From assembly GCF_004331345.1 (NCBI RefSeq), contig NZ_SJJZ01000002.1, forward strand, positions 248,001 to 312,000: a stretch of DNA of 64,000 nt, given 5' to 3'. Position 1 is the stretch's first letter; each line of letters opens with the position of its first letter. The DNA is from Kribbella soli (lineage in GTDB: Bacteria > Actinomycetota > Actinomycetes > Propionibacteriales > Kribbellaceae). A model generated the notes under the pieces. The model searched no databases. It saw nothing but the letters and a program-made list of their open reading frames with translations, and was not told the DNA's origin. The translations under genes and the position numbers were made by a program. Shown piece after piece: positions 1 to 8,480 of the stretch.

Positions 1-930
1 CGCCGCGAGGGACGCACTGCGCCGCGGCGCGGCGAGCACGTTGCTCCGGGCCAGCCGCCCCGACACCTGCGTCCACGCGACCAGCGGAACCGCCCACAGC
101 CGTCCGACCAGCGGTACGACGAGGGGCGCGAGCAAGGTCAGCGCGATCACCATCACCATCGGCGTGAACATCGCGAGCGGTACGGCGCCCTCGCCGCTGG
201 ACGGCCGGATCAGCGTCAGCATCACGATCGCGCCGGCCAGGAACAGCAGCCCGAACACGACCCGCACCGGCCCGATCCGTGGCGGCTCCAGAGCGGCCTC
301 CCGCAACGCGTCGATGGCCCCGACCCGGCCCGCCCGCCGCGCCGCCGAACGGGCACCGAGCATCGCGACCAGCAACCCGGCCGCGACCGCGATCGCGAGC
401 GGAACCCACGGCGACGCCGGCTCCAGCTTGACCGGCGCCAACTCGGTGTACGACGCCCTGCGCAGCAACAGCGGTGTCGCGAGCTGAGCCGCGAGCGCCC
501 CGGTCAGCGATGCGGCGAGCGCGACAGCGAGCGCCTCGCCGAGCACCATCCGGCGGATCTGCCGCGGCGTCGCGCCGATCAGCCGCAGCAGCCCGAACTC
601 CCGGCGCCGCGACGCGACGGCGAACGCGAACGTGCTGGCGATCACGAAGATCGTGATGAACCCGCTGATCGTCCCGACCAAGCTGAGCACGGTCTGCAGA
701 CCCGACACGTCGGCGTCCGACAACGGCACCTTCACGTTCTGAGGCGCCGTACCGTCGCCGCCGAGGGTGGTGACGCTGATGCTCGCGGAGGTCGGTCCGT
801 GGTAGGCGATCGTGGCGGCTGTCGCGGTCGCGGCCAGCCCGAGCAGGAACACCCCTACCGCGAGCGCCACGAACGAACCGGCGTACAGCGAGCGGTGCCG
901 GCCGACCGTTTGCCGGCTGAGGAAGAACAT
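1..930 (-). CDS. FtsX/MacB-type ABC transporter permease (3' end outside window)
   Basis: Membrane subunit of an efflux or lipoprotein-export type ABC transporter. The reading frame opens at the ATG whose complement is 928-930 and stays open for 310 codons to the window edge, so the C-terminus is missing. Translation begins MFFLSRQTVGRHRSLYAG and gives a first membrane segment at about residues 21-40, an extracytoplasmic loop, another segment near residue 85-105, and then the basic cytoplasmic motif RREFGLLRLIGAT typical of FtsX-like permeases, followed by further hydrophobic segments. The start shares one base with the stop of the ATPase gene upstream (TGATG), so the two are translationally coupled. 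Substrate unknown; the nearby two-component system is an obvious candidate regulator. Confidence 0.85.
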   Translation of the reverse strand, partial: MFFLSRQTVGRHRSLYAGSFVALAVGVFLLGLAATATAATIAYHGPTSASISVTTLGGDGTAPQNVKVPLSDADVSGLQTVLSLVGTISGFITIFVIASTFAFAVASRRREFGLLRLIGATPRQIRRMVLGEALAVALAASLTGALAAQLATPLLLRRASYTELAPVKLEPASPWVPLAIAVAAGLLVAMLGARSAARRAGRVGAIDALREAALEPPRIGPVRVVFGLLFLAGAIVMLTLIRPSSGEGAVPLAMFTPMVMVIALTLLAPLVVPLVGRLWAVPLVAWTQVSGRLARSNVLAAPRRSASLAA

Positions 931-1697
931 CACCCCTCCAGGTCGCTCATCGCCGCCGCGATCTGCGCGGGCGTGGCGCGATCGAGGTGGCCGGCGAGCA
1001 GCCCGTCGGACAGGAACAGCACGCGCTCGGCGTACGCGGCCGCCACCGGGTCGTGCGTCACCATCACGACGGTCTGCCCGGCACGGTCGGTTGCCTCGCG
1101 CAACAGTCCGAGGATCTGCCGGCTGGTGCCGCTGTCCAGCGCGCCGGTCGGCTCGTCGGCGAAGAACACCGACGGCCGGGTGATCAGCGCCCGCGCGATC
1201 GCGACCCGCTGCTGCTGACCGCCGGACAACTCGGCAGGCCGCCGCTTCGCCTTTCCCTCCAGACCGACCTGTTCCAGCACTCGCTGTACGTCGTTCCGTG
1301 CCGGGCGGCGACCGGTGAGACGCAGCGGCAGCGCCACGTTGTCGTACACGGTCAGCGACGGCAGCAGGTTGTACGCCTGGAACACGAAACCCATCTCGGC
1401 CCGGCGCAGTTTCGTGAGCTCTACCTCGTTCAGTCCGAGGAGAGTGACTCCGTTGAGTACCACGGTCCCGGTCGTCGGATGGTCCAGCCCGGCAGCACAC
1501 TGCAGCAGCGTCGACTTACCGGAGCCGGACGGGCCCATCACGGCGGTGAACGAGCCGCGCGCGAAGTGGTACGTCACCCCGCGCAGCGCGTCGACCGCCC
1601 CGGCCTTGGAACGGTACGTCTTGGTGATGCTGTCCAGCAGCAGCGCAGGCGGCCCGGCCGGTGCGGTGGACGGATAGGTTGGCGCGGTAGCGGTCAT
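930..1697 (-). CDS. ABC transporter ATP-binding protein (MacB/LolD type)
   Basis: ATPase of the exporter encoded with the downstream permease. The 255-residue protein carries Walker A GPSGSGKST near residue 56, the Q-loop in FVFQAYNLLPSLTVYDNV, the ABC signature LSGGQQQR, Walker B VFFADEPTGALD and the switch histidine in VMVTHD. This arrangement and length are typical of the family that powers FtsX-like permeases. The start ATG (complement 1695-1697) faces the histidine kinase gene across a 108-bp divergent region containing two short dyads. ABC exporters of this kind next to a NarL-type two-component system often answer envelope stress or peptide antibiotics, but nothing here identifies the substrate. 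Confidence 0.93.
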   Translation of the reverse strand: MTATAPTYPSTAPAGPPALLLDSITKTYRSKAGAVDALRGVTYHFARGSFTAVMGPSGSGKSTLLQCAAGLDHPTTGTVVLNGVTLLGLNEVELTKLRRAEMGFVFQAYNLLPSLTVYDNVALPLRLTGRRPARNDVQRVLEQVGLEGKAKRRPAELSGGQQQRVAIARALITRPSVFFADEPTGALDSGTSRQILGLLREATDRAGQTVVMVTHDPVAAAYAERVLFLSDGLLAGHLDRATPAQIAAAMSDLEG

Positions 1698-1725
1698 GGT
1701 TCCAGCAAACCGTCGTACGGCGATC

Positions 1726-1770
1726 TGGACCCTGGTCCACGGGGGAGACCTGCAGTAGCGCGCACGCTAC
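1726..1770. promoter_or_regulatory. Two small dyads in the divergent ABC / histidine kinase promoter region
   Basis: The region between the divergent ABC ATPase and sensor kinase genes holds two inverted repeats: TGGACC-N2-GGTCCA at 1726-1739 and GTAGCG-N4-CGCTAC at 1755-1770. Either could be a binding site for the neighbouring NarL-type response regulator. Function is inferred from position only. Confidence 0.35.
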
Positions 1771-1805
1771 CGCCCAGAGACCAGAGCCCCGCCTAGGGTT
1801 GGGCC

Positions 1806-3068
1806 ATGACCGTGTGGGCTGCGTTGGCGTCGCCGCGCTACGTGATCTCGTCGTGGCCGTGGCGGAGCTATGCGTACCTCTTCACGTCCGTGCCGATGGG
1901 TGCGGTGTCGATCGTGGTGCTCGTCGGGTCGGCCGCACTGAGCGCGGTGCTGAGCCCGATCCTGATCGGGATCCTGATGCTGACGGCGTTCCCGCTGATC
2001 GGCGCGGCGATCGGATGGGTCGAGCGGCGGCGGGCCGGGCTGATGCTGGTCGACGGCATCAAAAGCCCGCACGCGAAGCTGCCGGCCGGGCTCACGCGGC
2101 GGGCGAAGCTGACGTTCCGGCGCCGCGAGCAGGCGTCGATGCGGGCGCTCGGATACGGCTTCGTGCTCGGCGTGTTCGTGTGGCCGTTGAGTGCCTTGTT
2201 CGCGGGGATCAGCGCGACCGTCCTGCTCACGACCATCGCGGCGCCGGTGATCGCGGACGGCGACCAGATGGGCATGGGGCCGTGGACGATGGACACGGCG
2301 GGGGAAGGGCTGGTGTTCCTGGTCCTGTTCGGCCCGGTGTTCTACGTGGTCAGCTCGTACCTGCTCGGGGTGATCGCCGGCGCGGAGGCGTCGCTCGCGA
2401 AGGCGATGCTCGGACCACGGCAGGAGGAGCTGCAGCGGAATCTCGCCGAGCTGCGTCGTTCCCGCCTGGACCTGGTCGACGCGTTCGAGACCGAGCGGGT
2501 GCGGATCGAGCGCCACCTGCACGACGGCGTACAGCAGCGGCTGGTCGGGCTCACCATGACGCTCGGTCTGGCCGAGCTGGACCTGCCGGAGGGCGAGGGG
2601 AAGCGGTTGGTCGTCAAGGCGCATGGTGAGGCCGAGGCAGCGCTGGCGGATCTGCGGGCCGCCGTACGAGGCATTCATCCGCGGGTCCTGGTGGATCACG
2701 GGCTGGAGGCCGCCGTCCGGGAAGTCGCGGATCGGATGCCGCTGCCGGTGACGTTGCAGTTGTCGATCCCGACCCGGTTGCCGGGGCCGATCGAGGCTGC
2801 GGCGTACTTCGTCGTCAGTGAGGCGCTCGCGAACGTCGCCAAGCACGCGCAGGCGTCGACGTGCGAGGTGACCGGCTGGGTGGATCGCGACCGGCTCGTC
2901 ATCACGGTGCAGGACGACGGCGTGGGTGGCGCGCAGCTCGGTGCCGGGACGGGTCTCACCGGGCTGGTGACGCGGTTGGACGCTCTGGGCGGCACACTCG
3001 ACGTCGACAGCCCACCCGGTGGGCCGACACGACTGAGGATGGAGTGCCCGTGCCGACTCGGCGATTGA
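1806..3068 (+). CDS. Sensor histidine kinase, NarL/DesK type (HisKA_3)
   Basis: Membrane sensor kinase of 420 residues. Hydrophobic segments at about 32-70, 118-150 and 168-195 form the membrane sensor part. The dimerisation/phosphoacceptor motif ERHLHDGVQQRLVGL follows, with the phosphorylated His expected at residue 239, and then a HATPase domain with an N-box-like NVAKHAQAS, a G1 box VQDDGVGG and a G2-like GTGLTGLVTRLDALGG. It overlaps the response regulator gene at its 3' end, so both are made from one transcript. The kinase is transcribed away from the ABC exporter and probably controls it. The input signal cannot be read from the sequence. Confidence 0.93.
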   Translation: MTVWAALASPRYVISSWPWRSYAYLFTSVPMGAVSIVVLVGSAALSAVLSPILIGILMLTAFPLIGAAIGWVERRRAGLMLVDGIKSPHAKLPAGLTRRAKLTFRRREQASMRALGYGFVLGVFVWPLSALFAGISATVLLTTIAAPVIADGDQMGMGPWTMDTAGEGLVFLVLFGPVFYVVSSYLLGVIAGAEASLAKAMLGPRQEELQRNLAELRRSRLDLVDAFETERVRIERHLHDGVQQRLVGLTMTLGLAELDLPEGEGKRLVVKAHGEAEAALADLRAAVRGIHPRVLVDHGLEAAVREVADRMPLPVTLQLSIPTRLPGPIEAAAYFVVSEALANVAKHAQASTCEVTGWVDRDRLVITVQDDGVGGAQLGAGTGLTGLVTRLDALGGTLDVDSPPGGPTRLRMECPCRLGD

Positions 3069-3703
3069 GCATCGTGCTGGCGGAAGACTCACTGCTGTTG
3101 CGGGAGGGCTTGGCCAGCATCCTGGATCGCGCCGGGCACGAGGTACGGGACGCTGTCGGAGACGGCGACGCGTTGCTGGCCGTTGTGCGGAAGGACCCGC
3201 CGGACATGGTGATCACCGACGTACGGATGCCGCCCGGTCACAGCGACGAGGGTCTGCGGGCCGCGGCGGAGATCCGGGCCGAGCTGCCCGCGATCGGGAT
3301 CCTGGTGCTGTCGCAGTACGTCGCGGACGCCTACCTCTCGTCGTTGCTGGAGACAACGACCGGCGGGATCGGGTACCTGCTGAAGGACCGGGTCGGGCAT
3401 GTGACCGAGTTCCTCGAGTCGCTGGACCGGGTCGCGGACGGCGGGACCGTTGTCGACCCCGAGGTGGTGCGGCAGTTGCTGGCGCGGCGACGGAACGACG
3501 GTCCGCTGTCGGCGCTGACACCCCGCGAGCTGGAGGTGCTCGCGCTGATGGCGGAGGGCCGGGTCAACGGGTCGATCGCGGAGCAGCTGGTCGTGAGTGA
3601 GGCCGCCGTCCGCAAGCACGTCGGGAATATCTTCGCCAAGCTGCGGTTGGACGAAGGGTTGGACCGGCGCGTTTCCGCAGTGCTGACGTATTTGAGGGGC
3701 TAG
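3050..3703 (+). CDS. Two-component response regulator, LuxR/NarL family
   Basis: Partner of the upstream kinase, about 217 residues. The receiver domain has the acidic pair in LAEDS, the phosphoacceptor Asp57 in TDVRMPP and the conserved Lys in YLLKDRV. A C-terminal LuxR helix-turn-helix (LTPRELEVLALMAEG, then VSEAAVRKHVGNIFAKL) binds DNA. Start is uncertain between GTG at 3044 and GTG at 3050; both lie behind a GAGGATGGAG ribosome-binding stretch, and both overlap the kinase stop at 3068. The longer open frame upstream is non-coding for this protein because it merely reads through the kinase in another frame. Confidence 0.92.
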   Translation: MPTRRLSIVLAEDSLLLREGLASILDRAGHEVRDAVGDGDALLAVVRKDPPDMVITDVRMPPGHSDEGLRAAAEIRAELPAIGILVLSQYVADAYLSSLLETTTGGIGYLLKDRVGHVTEFLESLDRVADGGTVVDPEVVRQLLARRRNDGPLSALTPRELEVLALMAEGRVNGSIAEQLVVSEAAVRKHVGNIFAKLRLDEGLDRRVSAVLTYLRG

Positions 3704-3705
3704 TC

Positions 3706-4122
3706 ATGGACGAGGCGATTCGGAAGATCCTGGCCGAGTGCGACACCTGGGCTGTGGTGGGGTTGTCGAACAACACCGGCCGGGCGGCGTACGGCGTGGC
3801 GCGGTTCCTGCAGAGTCACGGGAAGCGGATCGTGCCGGTGCATCCGGCGGCGGAGACGGTGCACGGCGAGCAGGGGTACGCGACGCTCGCGGACATCCCG
3901 TTCCCGGTGGACTGCGTGGACGTGTTCGTGCGGTCCGAGCTGGCCGGCGACATCGCGGACCAGGCGGTGGGAATCAACGCGAAGGCGGTGTGGTTCCAGC
4001 TGGATGTAGTGGATCAGGACGCCTACGCACGGACGACGGACGCGGGTCTCACGATGGTGATGGACCACTGCCCGGCGATCGAGTGGGGACGTCTCGGACC
4101 GATCTCTTCCGAAGGGCTCTGA
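3706..4122 (+). CDS. CoA-binding domain protein (YccU-like)
   Basis: Small 138-residue Rossmann-fold protein of the CoA_binding_2 family. The nucleotide-binding glycine stretch VVGLSNNTGRAAYGVA lies near the N-terminus, followed by IPFPVDCVDVFVRSE and AVWFQLDVVDQDAYARTTDAGL, typical of the family. Members bind CoA but most have no assigned reaction. It begins three bases after the response regulator stop, and its TGA stop overlaps the ATG of the next gene (ATGA-like TGATG), so the genes look co-transcribed. Confidence 0.85.
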   Translation: MDEAIRKILAECDTWAVVGLSNNTGRAAYGVARFLQSHGKRIVPVHPAAETVHGEQGYATLADIPFPVDCVDVFVRSELAGDIADQAVGINAKAVWFQLDVVDQDAYARTTDAGLTMVMDHCPAIEWGRLGPISSEGL

Positions 4123-4544
4123 TGTTCACGATCGACACGTCCACCGGCTTCGGCAAGCGGATCGCACGGCAGCTCGACGACGAACGCGTGGTCTGGCTGA
4201 CCACCGTCGCCCCGTCGGGCACACCGGCGCCGACCCCGGTGTGGTTCCTCTGGCACGACGACGAGATCCTGATCAGCAGCGAGCCGGACAAGGCCAAGCT
4301 GCGCAACATCGCCGGCCACCCGCAGGTCACGGTCAACTTCAACGCCACCCACACCGGGGGAGACGTCGGCGTCATCTCCGGTACGGCGGTGATCGACGCG
4401 GACCCGATCAGCGGCGACGCGCTGGCGGCGTACAACGCGAAATACGCCGATGACATCGCCGGGCTCGGGATGACTCCGGACCAGTTCCACACGTCCTACT
4501 CGGTCCTGATCCGGATCACCCCCGAGAAACTGCGCGGTTTCTAG
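4122..4544 (+). CDS. PPOX-class pyridoxamine 5'-phosphate oxidase-like / F420-type oxidoreductase
   Basis: A 140-residue split-barrel flavin/deazaflavin-binding protein. The N-terminal half reads ERVVWLTTVAPSGTPAPTPV and VWFLWHDDEILISSEPDKAK, matching the PPOX-class F420-dependent oxidoreductase family common in actinobacteria; the C-terminus ends with the TSYSVLIRITPEKLRGF-type strand. Start ATG overlaps the stop of the CoA-binding gene. Its last four bases overlap the stop of the convergent DUF2630 gene. Substrate unknown; the cofactor assignment (F420 versus FMN) is by family resemblance. Confidence 0.85.
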   Translation: MFTIDTSTGFGKRIARQLDDERVVWLTTVAPSGTPAPTPVWFLWHDDEILISSEPDKAKLRNIAGHPQVTVNFNATHTGGDVGVISGTAVIDADPISGDALAAYNAKYADDIAGLGMTPDQFHTSYSVLIRITPEKLRGF

Positions 4545-4789
4545 TTCAGGTAGCCCTCGACCGTGTCGCTGGAGCGGGCGGCGGCGTCGTCGGGGTTCTC
4601 GCCGAACTCGCGCTTGGCGCGGCGCTGGCGGAGCAGGTCCCAGCACTGGTCCAGCTCGACCTCGAGCGCCCGGAGCCGGGTCTGCTCGTCTGCGTCGTCC
4701 ACCTGTCCCGCCGCGTGCTTGGTCCGCAGCTCGTGCTCCTCGGCCACCAGTTCGTCGATCCGGCTGAAGATGCTCTTGTCGTCGCTCAT
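4541..4789 (-). CDS. DUF2630 family small protein
   Basis: An 82-residue acidic, helical protein beginning MSDDKSIFSRIDELVAEEH and containing the conserved block LEVELDQCWDLLRQRRAKRE, which identifies the actinobacterial DUF2630 family. No function is known. The start is fixed by its position: ATG (complement 4787-4789) overlaps the stop of the FetB-like permease as ATGA, so translation is coupled to that gene. A longer upstream reading in this frame only crosses the permease. Confidence 0.85.
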   Translation of the reverse strand: MSDDKSIFSRIDELVAEEHELRTKHAAGQVDDADEQTRLRALEVELDQCWDLLRQRRAKREFGENPDDAAARSSDTVEGYLN

Positions 4790-5553
4790 GCTGAAACGGT
4801 ACGCCCGTCCGGAAGCGATGAGCGTGAGAGGAGCTCCGTCACCACCAGGATTGCGATCGCCTCGGCCGCGATCAGCCCGATCAGTACGACGAGTTGGAGG
4901 GCGGCTGCCTGTGTCGGTGACGCCCCGCCGAGGACCATGCCGACGAACGCGCCGGGGAGCGTGACGAGGCCGACGGTGCGGGTTTGATCCAGGGCCGGCA
5001 GCAGGGCATCGCCCGCGACCGGGCCGACGACGAGTTTGAACGCGTCCGGTTGCAACAGCCCGATCGACAGTCCGGCCTCGAACTCGCCGTACCGGGTGCC
5101 GTACTCGCTCAGCACGCGCCGTCCGGCGAGTGTGGTCGCGGTCATCGCGCCGCCGACGATGATGCCGCCCATCGGCAGGATGCTCGCCGGATTGCGCGGT
5201 ACGACGCCCGGCAGGATCAGCAGCAGCAGTACGGCGAACGCGCCGCTCCCGATCGCGGCCGCGCAGTACAGCCACTGCCGCGGGACGACCACGGTGTGCT
5301 GAAGCCGTCGCGTGCTCGTGACCGTCGCGACCACGAACATCAGCAGCACGAACGCGATCGCGCCGAGCGTGTGCTGCAGCGCAATCCCGACCACGGCCCC
5401 GACCGCGGCGAGCTGCACGACCGCACGCAACGCCGCCGTGACGATGCCCTTGTCGTGCCGGAGCCCGGCGTACCGCGAGGCTCCGACCCCGATGGCGATC
5501 AGCAACGGCAGGACGACGACGGCTGCCCAGCCGAGTCCGGTGTGGAACGACAT
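4786..5553 (-). CDS. UPF0014 / FetB-like iron export ABC permease
   Basis: Integral membrane protein of 255 residues with about seven hydrophobic segments. The family signature QTRTVGLVTLPGAFVGMVLG is near residue 195, and LPMGGIIVGGAMTATTLAG is also characteristic. In Escherichia coli, FetB works with the ATPase FetA in iron export and oxidative-stress resistance. No FetA-type ATPase is adjacent here, so it would need a partner elsewhere. It is followed by the coupled DUF2630 gene and preceded five bases upstream by the acyl-CoA synthetase stop. Confidence 0.88.
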   Translation of the reverse strand: MSFHTGLGWAAVVVLPLLIAIGVGASRYAGLRHDKGIVTAALRAVVQLAAVGAVVGIALQHTLGAIAFVLLMFVVATVTSTRRLQHTVVVPRQWLYCAAAIGSGAFAVLLLLILPGVVPRNPASILPMGGIIVGGAMTATTLAGRRVLSEYGTRYGEFEAGLSIGLLQPDAFKLVVGPVAGDALLPALDQTRTVGLVTLPGAFVGMVLGGASPTQAAALQLVVLIGLIAAEAIAILVVTELLSRSSLPDGRTVSA

Positions 5554-5558
5554 TGCGC

Positions 5559-7259
5559 TTACTTGAAGTCCGCCTCGTCGTACGTCTGCCCGCCGGTGCC
5601 GCTCTCGACCTTGGCTGCCTCGTCCGCGCGGAGTTCGACCCGCCGGATCTTCCCGGAGATCGTCTTCGGCAGCTCGGCGAACTCGATCCGCCGAATCCGC
5701 TTGTACGGCGCCAGGTGCTCACGGCAGAACGCCAGGATCTCCCCGGCGAGCTCACGTGACGGTTCGTGCCCGGCAGCGAGAACGACGTACGCCTTCGGTA
5801 CGGCGAGCCGCACCGGATCCGGCGACGGTACGACGGCGGCCTCGGCGACGGCCGGGTGCTCGATCAGCACCGACTCCAGCTCGAACGGGGAGATGCGGTA
5901 GTCGCTGGCCTTGAACACGTCGTCCGAGCGCCCGACGTACGTGATGTAGCCGTCCTCGTCGCGGCTCGCGACGTCGCCGGTGTGGTAGTGCCCGTTCCGC
6001 ATCACCTCTGCGGTGAGCTCCTGCGCGTCCCGGTACCCGCGCATCAGCGGAACCGGCGCGGGCGCCAGCTCGATGCAGATCTCGCCGTCGTCGCCGATCT
6101 CGTCGGTGGACGGGTCGATCAGCGCAATGCTGTACCCGGGCAGCGGGCGGCCCATCGAGCCGAGCTTCACCGGCTGGCCGGGCGGGTTCCCGATCTGCGC
6201 GGTCGTCTCGGTCTGGCCGTACCCGTCCCGGATCGTGATGCCCCACGCGTTACGGACCTGCTCGATCACCTCGGGGTTCAACGGCTCACCGGCCGAGATG
6301 CACTCACGGATCCTGACCTCGACCGCGGACAGGTCCGCCTGGATCAGCATCCGCCACACCGTCGGCGGGGCGCAGAACGTGGTCACGCCGTACTCCTGCA
6401 GCACCTGCAGCATCTTCTCCGCGTCGAACCGCGTGTAGTTGTAGAGGAAGACGGTCGCACCGGCGTTCCAGGGCGCGAACACGTTGCTCCACGAGTGCTT
6501 CGCCCAGCCGGGGGAGGAGACGTTGAGGTGTACGTCGCCGGGCTGCAGGCCGATCCAGTACATCGTCGAGAGGTGGCCGATCGGGTAGCTCACCTGCGTG
6601 TGCTCGACCAGCTTCGGCTGGCTCGTCGTACCGGAGGTGAAGTAGAGCAGCAGCGAGTCGTCGGCCGCGGTGTCGACCTCAGGCACCGGACCGTCGTACG
6701 TCGTCGAGTCGTCGAAGTTGAGCCAGCCCTCGGCCGTTGAGCCGACGGCGACGCGGATGCAGTTGTCGGCGATCCCGGCGTACCGGCCGGCGTCGGCGCC
6801 GCTGGTGACGACGGCGCGGACGTTGCCCCGGGTGATCCGGTCCGCGAGGTCGGCGTCGGTGAGCAGGGTGGTGGCGGGGATCATCACCGCACCGGCGCGG
6901 ATGCAGCCGAGCATCGTCTCCCACAGCTCGACCTGGTTGCCGAGGACGATCAGCACGCGGTCGCCCGGCTTCAGCCCGGCCGCGGTGAGCCAGCCAGCCA
7001 CCTGTCGGGACCGCTCGCCCATCTCGGCGTACGTCCGCGAATTGACCTCGCCGTCCTCCTCGACGATCGTCAGCGCGGCCACCTCGGCCTGCTCGACTGA
7101 GAGCGCGTCGAACCAGTCACGCGCCCAGTTGAACCGCTCGAACGCCGGCCAGCTGAAGTCCCGGTACGCCGTCTCGTAGTCGTCCCGATGCGCCACCAAG
7201 AAGTCGCGCGCGTCCCGGAACTCCCGGGTGACCTCCGAAGTGCTCTGCTCCGTCGCCAT
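5559..7259 (-). CDS. AMP-forming acyl-CoA synthetase (acetyl/medium-chain type)
   Basis: Activates a carboxylic acid to its CoA thioester through an acyl-adenylate. The protein of about 566 residues has all adenylate-forming motifs: the P-loop TSGTTSQPK, the A5 motif YGQTETT, the TGD motif in YHTGDVASRDEDGYI, and the catalytic lysine in LPKTISGKIRR. The block SSPGWAKHSWSNVFAPW is typical of the ACSM/acetyl-CoA synthetase-like subgroup. I chose the second Met (MATEQ) as start; a start three codons earlier is possible. It lies two codons or so downstream of the anion transporter on the same strand and upstream of the FetB-like gene. Confidence 0.9.
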   Translation of the reverse strand: MATEQSTSEVTREFRDARDFLVAHRDDYETAYRDFSWPAFERFNWARDWFDALSVEQAEVAALTIVEEDGEVNSRTYAEMGERSRQVAGWLTAAGLKPGDRVLIVLGNQVELWETMLGCIRAGAVMIPATTLLTDADLADRITRGNVRAVVTSGADAGRYAGIADNCIRVAVGSTAEGWLNFDDSTTYDGPVPEVDTAADDSLLLYFTSGTTSQPKLVEHTQVSYPIGHLSTMYWIGLQPGDVHLNVSSPGWAKHSWSNVFAPWNAGATVFLYNYTRFDAEKMLQVLQEYGVTTFCAPPTVWRMLIQADLSAVEVRIRECISAGEPLNPEVIEQVRNAWGITIRDGYGQTETTAQIGNPPGQPVKLGSMGRPLPGYSIALIDPSTDEIGDDGEICIELAPAPVPLMRGYRDAQELTAEVMRNGHYHTGDVASRDEDGYITYVGRSDDVFKASDYRISPFELESVLIEHPAVAEAAVVPSPDPVRLAVPKAYVVLAAGHEPSRELAGEILAFCREHLAPYKRIRRIEFAELPKTISGKIRRVELRADEAAKVESGTGGQTYDEADFK

Positions 7260-7269
7260 GCTCCGCACA

Positions 7270-8316
7270 CTACCTATTCAGGGCGAGTACGGCTCCGGTC
7301 ACCACGAGTGGCGTGAGAATCAGTCCGCGCCACAGGAACGACCACCAGGAGATGTCCACGCGGGCGGCGTCACAGCGCGCTCTCCACAGCAGTGTGGCGA
7401 GCGAGCCCCACAGGGTGAGCAGGCAGCCGCAGTTGACGCCGATGAGCAGTGCGAGCATGCGGTGCGGGCTGTCCGCGGCGACCGGTTCCATGGCGAGGTA
7501 CGCCGGGAGGTTGTCGAACAGGTTCGCACCGAGAGCAGCGGTCGCGCTCAGTCGCAGCTCGGAGGTGGTGCCGGCGACCCGCCGCAGCAGGTCCTCGAGA
7601 CCGTGGGAGCTCAGGAACCCCACGACGGTGAACAGCACCACGACGGTTCCGACCAGCTTGAACGGGATCAGCGACCACCTGAGGACGCTGCGCCGCCGTA
7701 CTGCGAACAGGACGACCAGCACGAGCGCACCGATACTCGCGGGCCACGCCACCTCGATGCCTGAGACGAACGCCGGGCCGAGCAGCAGGCAGACAGCCGC
7801 GCAGCCCCAGAACAGGACCTTGTCCTCGACCGCAGGTGTCGGCGGGACGACGTACCGACGGGGCAGGTCGCGGTGGAAGAGTGCGGCGAGCACCACGACG
7901 GTGATGAGGATCGCGGCGATCGCAGGCCGCCAGCTGACGGACAGGTAGTTGACGTCCAGCTGGCGGAACGGGTGCAGGGCGAGCAGGTTCGTGAGATTGG
8001 ACACCGGCAGCAGGAGGGACGCCGTACCGGCCAGCCAGACGGTGGTGAACGCGAACAGCTTGGGCGGGATGTCCAGCTGGCGGGCCATGGACAGCACCAC
8101 AGGTGTCAGCAGCACCGCGCAGGTGTCCAGAGACAGCACGATCGTGAGGCCGGTTGCCAGTGCGACGACCAGCAGCCAGAGCCGCCAGACCCGGCCGCGG
8201 GCGAGGTGCGCGGCCTCCCGCGCCGCGACGTCGAACACCTTGGCCTGGTCGGCCAGCTCGGCGATGACGGTCACAGCGATCAGGAACACCAGCACCGGCG
8301 CGATCCGCTCGACCAA
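7270..8316 (-). CDS. SLC13/ArsB-like anion transporter
   Basis: Polytopic membrane protein of 348 residues with roughly nine to ten hydrophobic segments. The stretch LDTCAVLLTPVVLSMA and the repeat-like NLFDNLPAYLAMEPVA match the SLC13/arsenical pump (ArsB) ion transporter superfamily. The substrate could be an organic acid, phosphate/sulfate or arsenite; no ars genes are adjacent. The start appears to be TTG (complement 8314-8316), supported by a GGAGAGG ribosome-binding stretch eight bases upstream and an in-frame stop further upstream. It runs toward the acyl-CoA synthetase with 10 bases between them, so the pair may import and activate an acid; that is inference. Confidence 0.8.
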   Translation of the reverse strand: MVERIAPVLVFLIAVTVIAELADQAKVFDVAAREAAHLARGRVWRLWLLVVALATGLTIVLSLDTCAVLLTPVVLSMARQLDIPPKLFAFTTVWLAGTASLLLPVSNLTNLLALHPFRQLDVNYLSVSWRPAIAAILITVVVLAALFHRDLPRRYVVPPTPAVEDKVLFWGCAAVCLLLGPAFVSGIEVAWPASIGALVLVVLFAVRRRSVLRWSLIPFKLVGTVVVLFTVVGFLSSHGLEDLLRRVAGTTSELRLSATAALGANLFDNLPAYLAMEPVAADSPHRMLALLIGVNCGCLLTLWGSLATLLWRARCDAARVDISWWSFLWRGLILTPLVVTGAVLALNR

Positions 8317-8393
8317 ATTCGGGTCCTCTCCAGTGGCTGTTTGAGTACGCTGTCAACGTGACTCTCTCGATGCCACGACTCCGTCGCGGCGGG

Positions 8394-8480
8394 TCATGGG
8401 GCTGTTGCTCCCGGTCTTCCCTCGTCGCTCCGGTCGCTGCGCTCCCTGCGCTCCTCAGTCCAGACCGGGAGGCCCCATGA
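8394..8480. promoter_or_regulatory. Long inverted repeat ending on the start codon of the acetyltransferase fusion gene
   Basis: The right arm (8462-8480) contains the GGGAGG ribosome-binding site and the ATG of the downstream gene. Its reverse complement reappears at 8394-8417 with a single five-base insertion (TGTTG): TCATGGGGC plus CTCCCGGTCT match exactly. The loop (8418-8461) is GC-rich with repeated CGCTCC. Folded in the mRNA this would bury both the ribosome-binding site and the start codon. It may be a translational switch or a copy of a dispersed repeat. Confidence 0.6.

Noticed and set aside
8396..8476. N-terminal extension of the acetyltransferase fusion from ATG 8396
   Set aside because: Low-complexity Arg/Pro/Cys stretch running through an inverted repeat; the ribosome-binding site is at 8467-8472.
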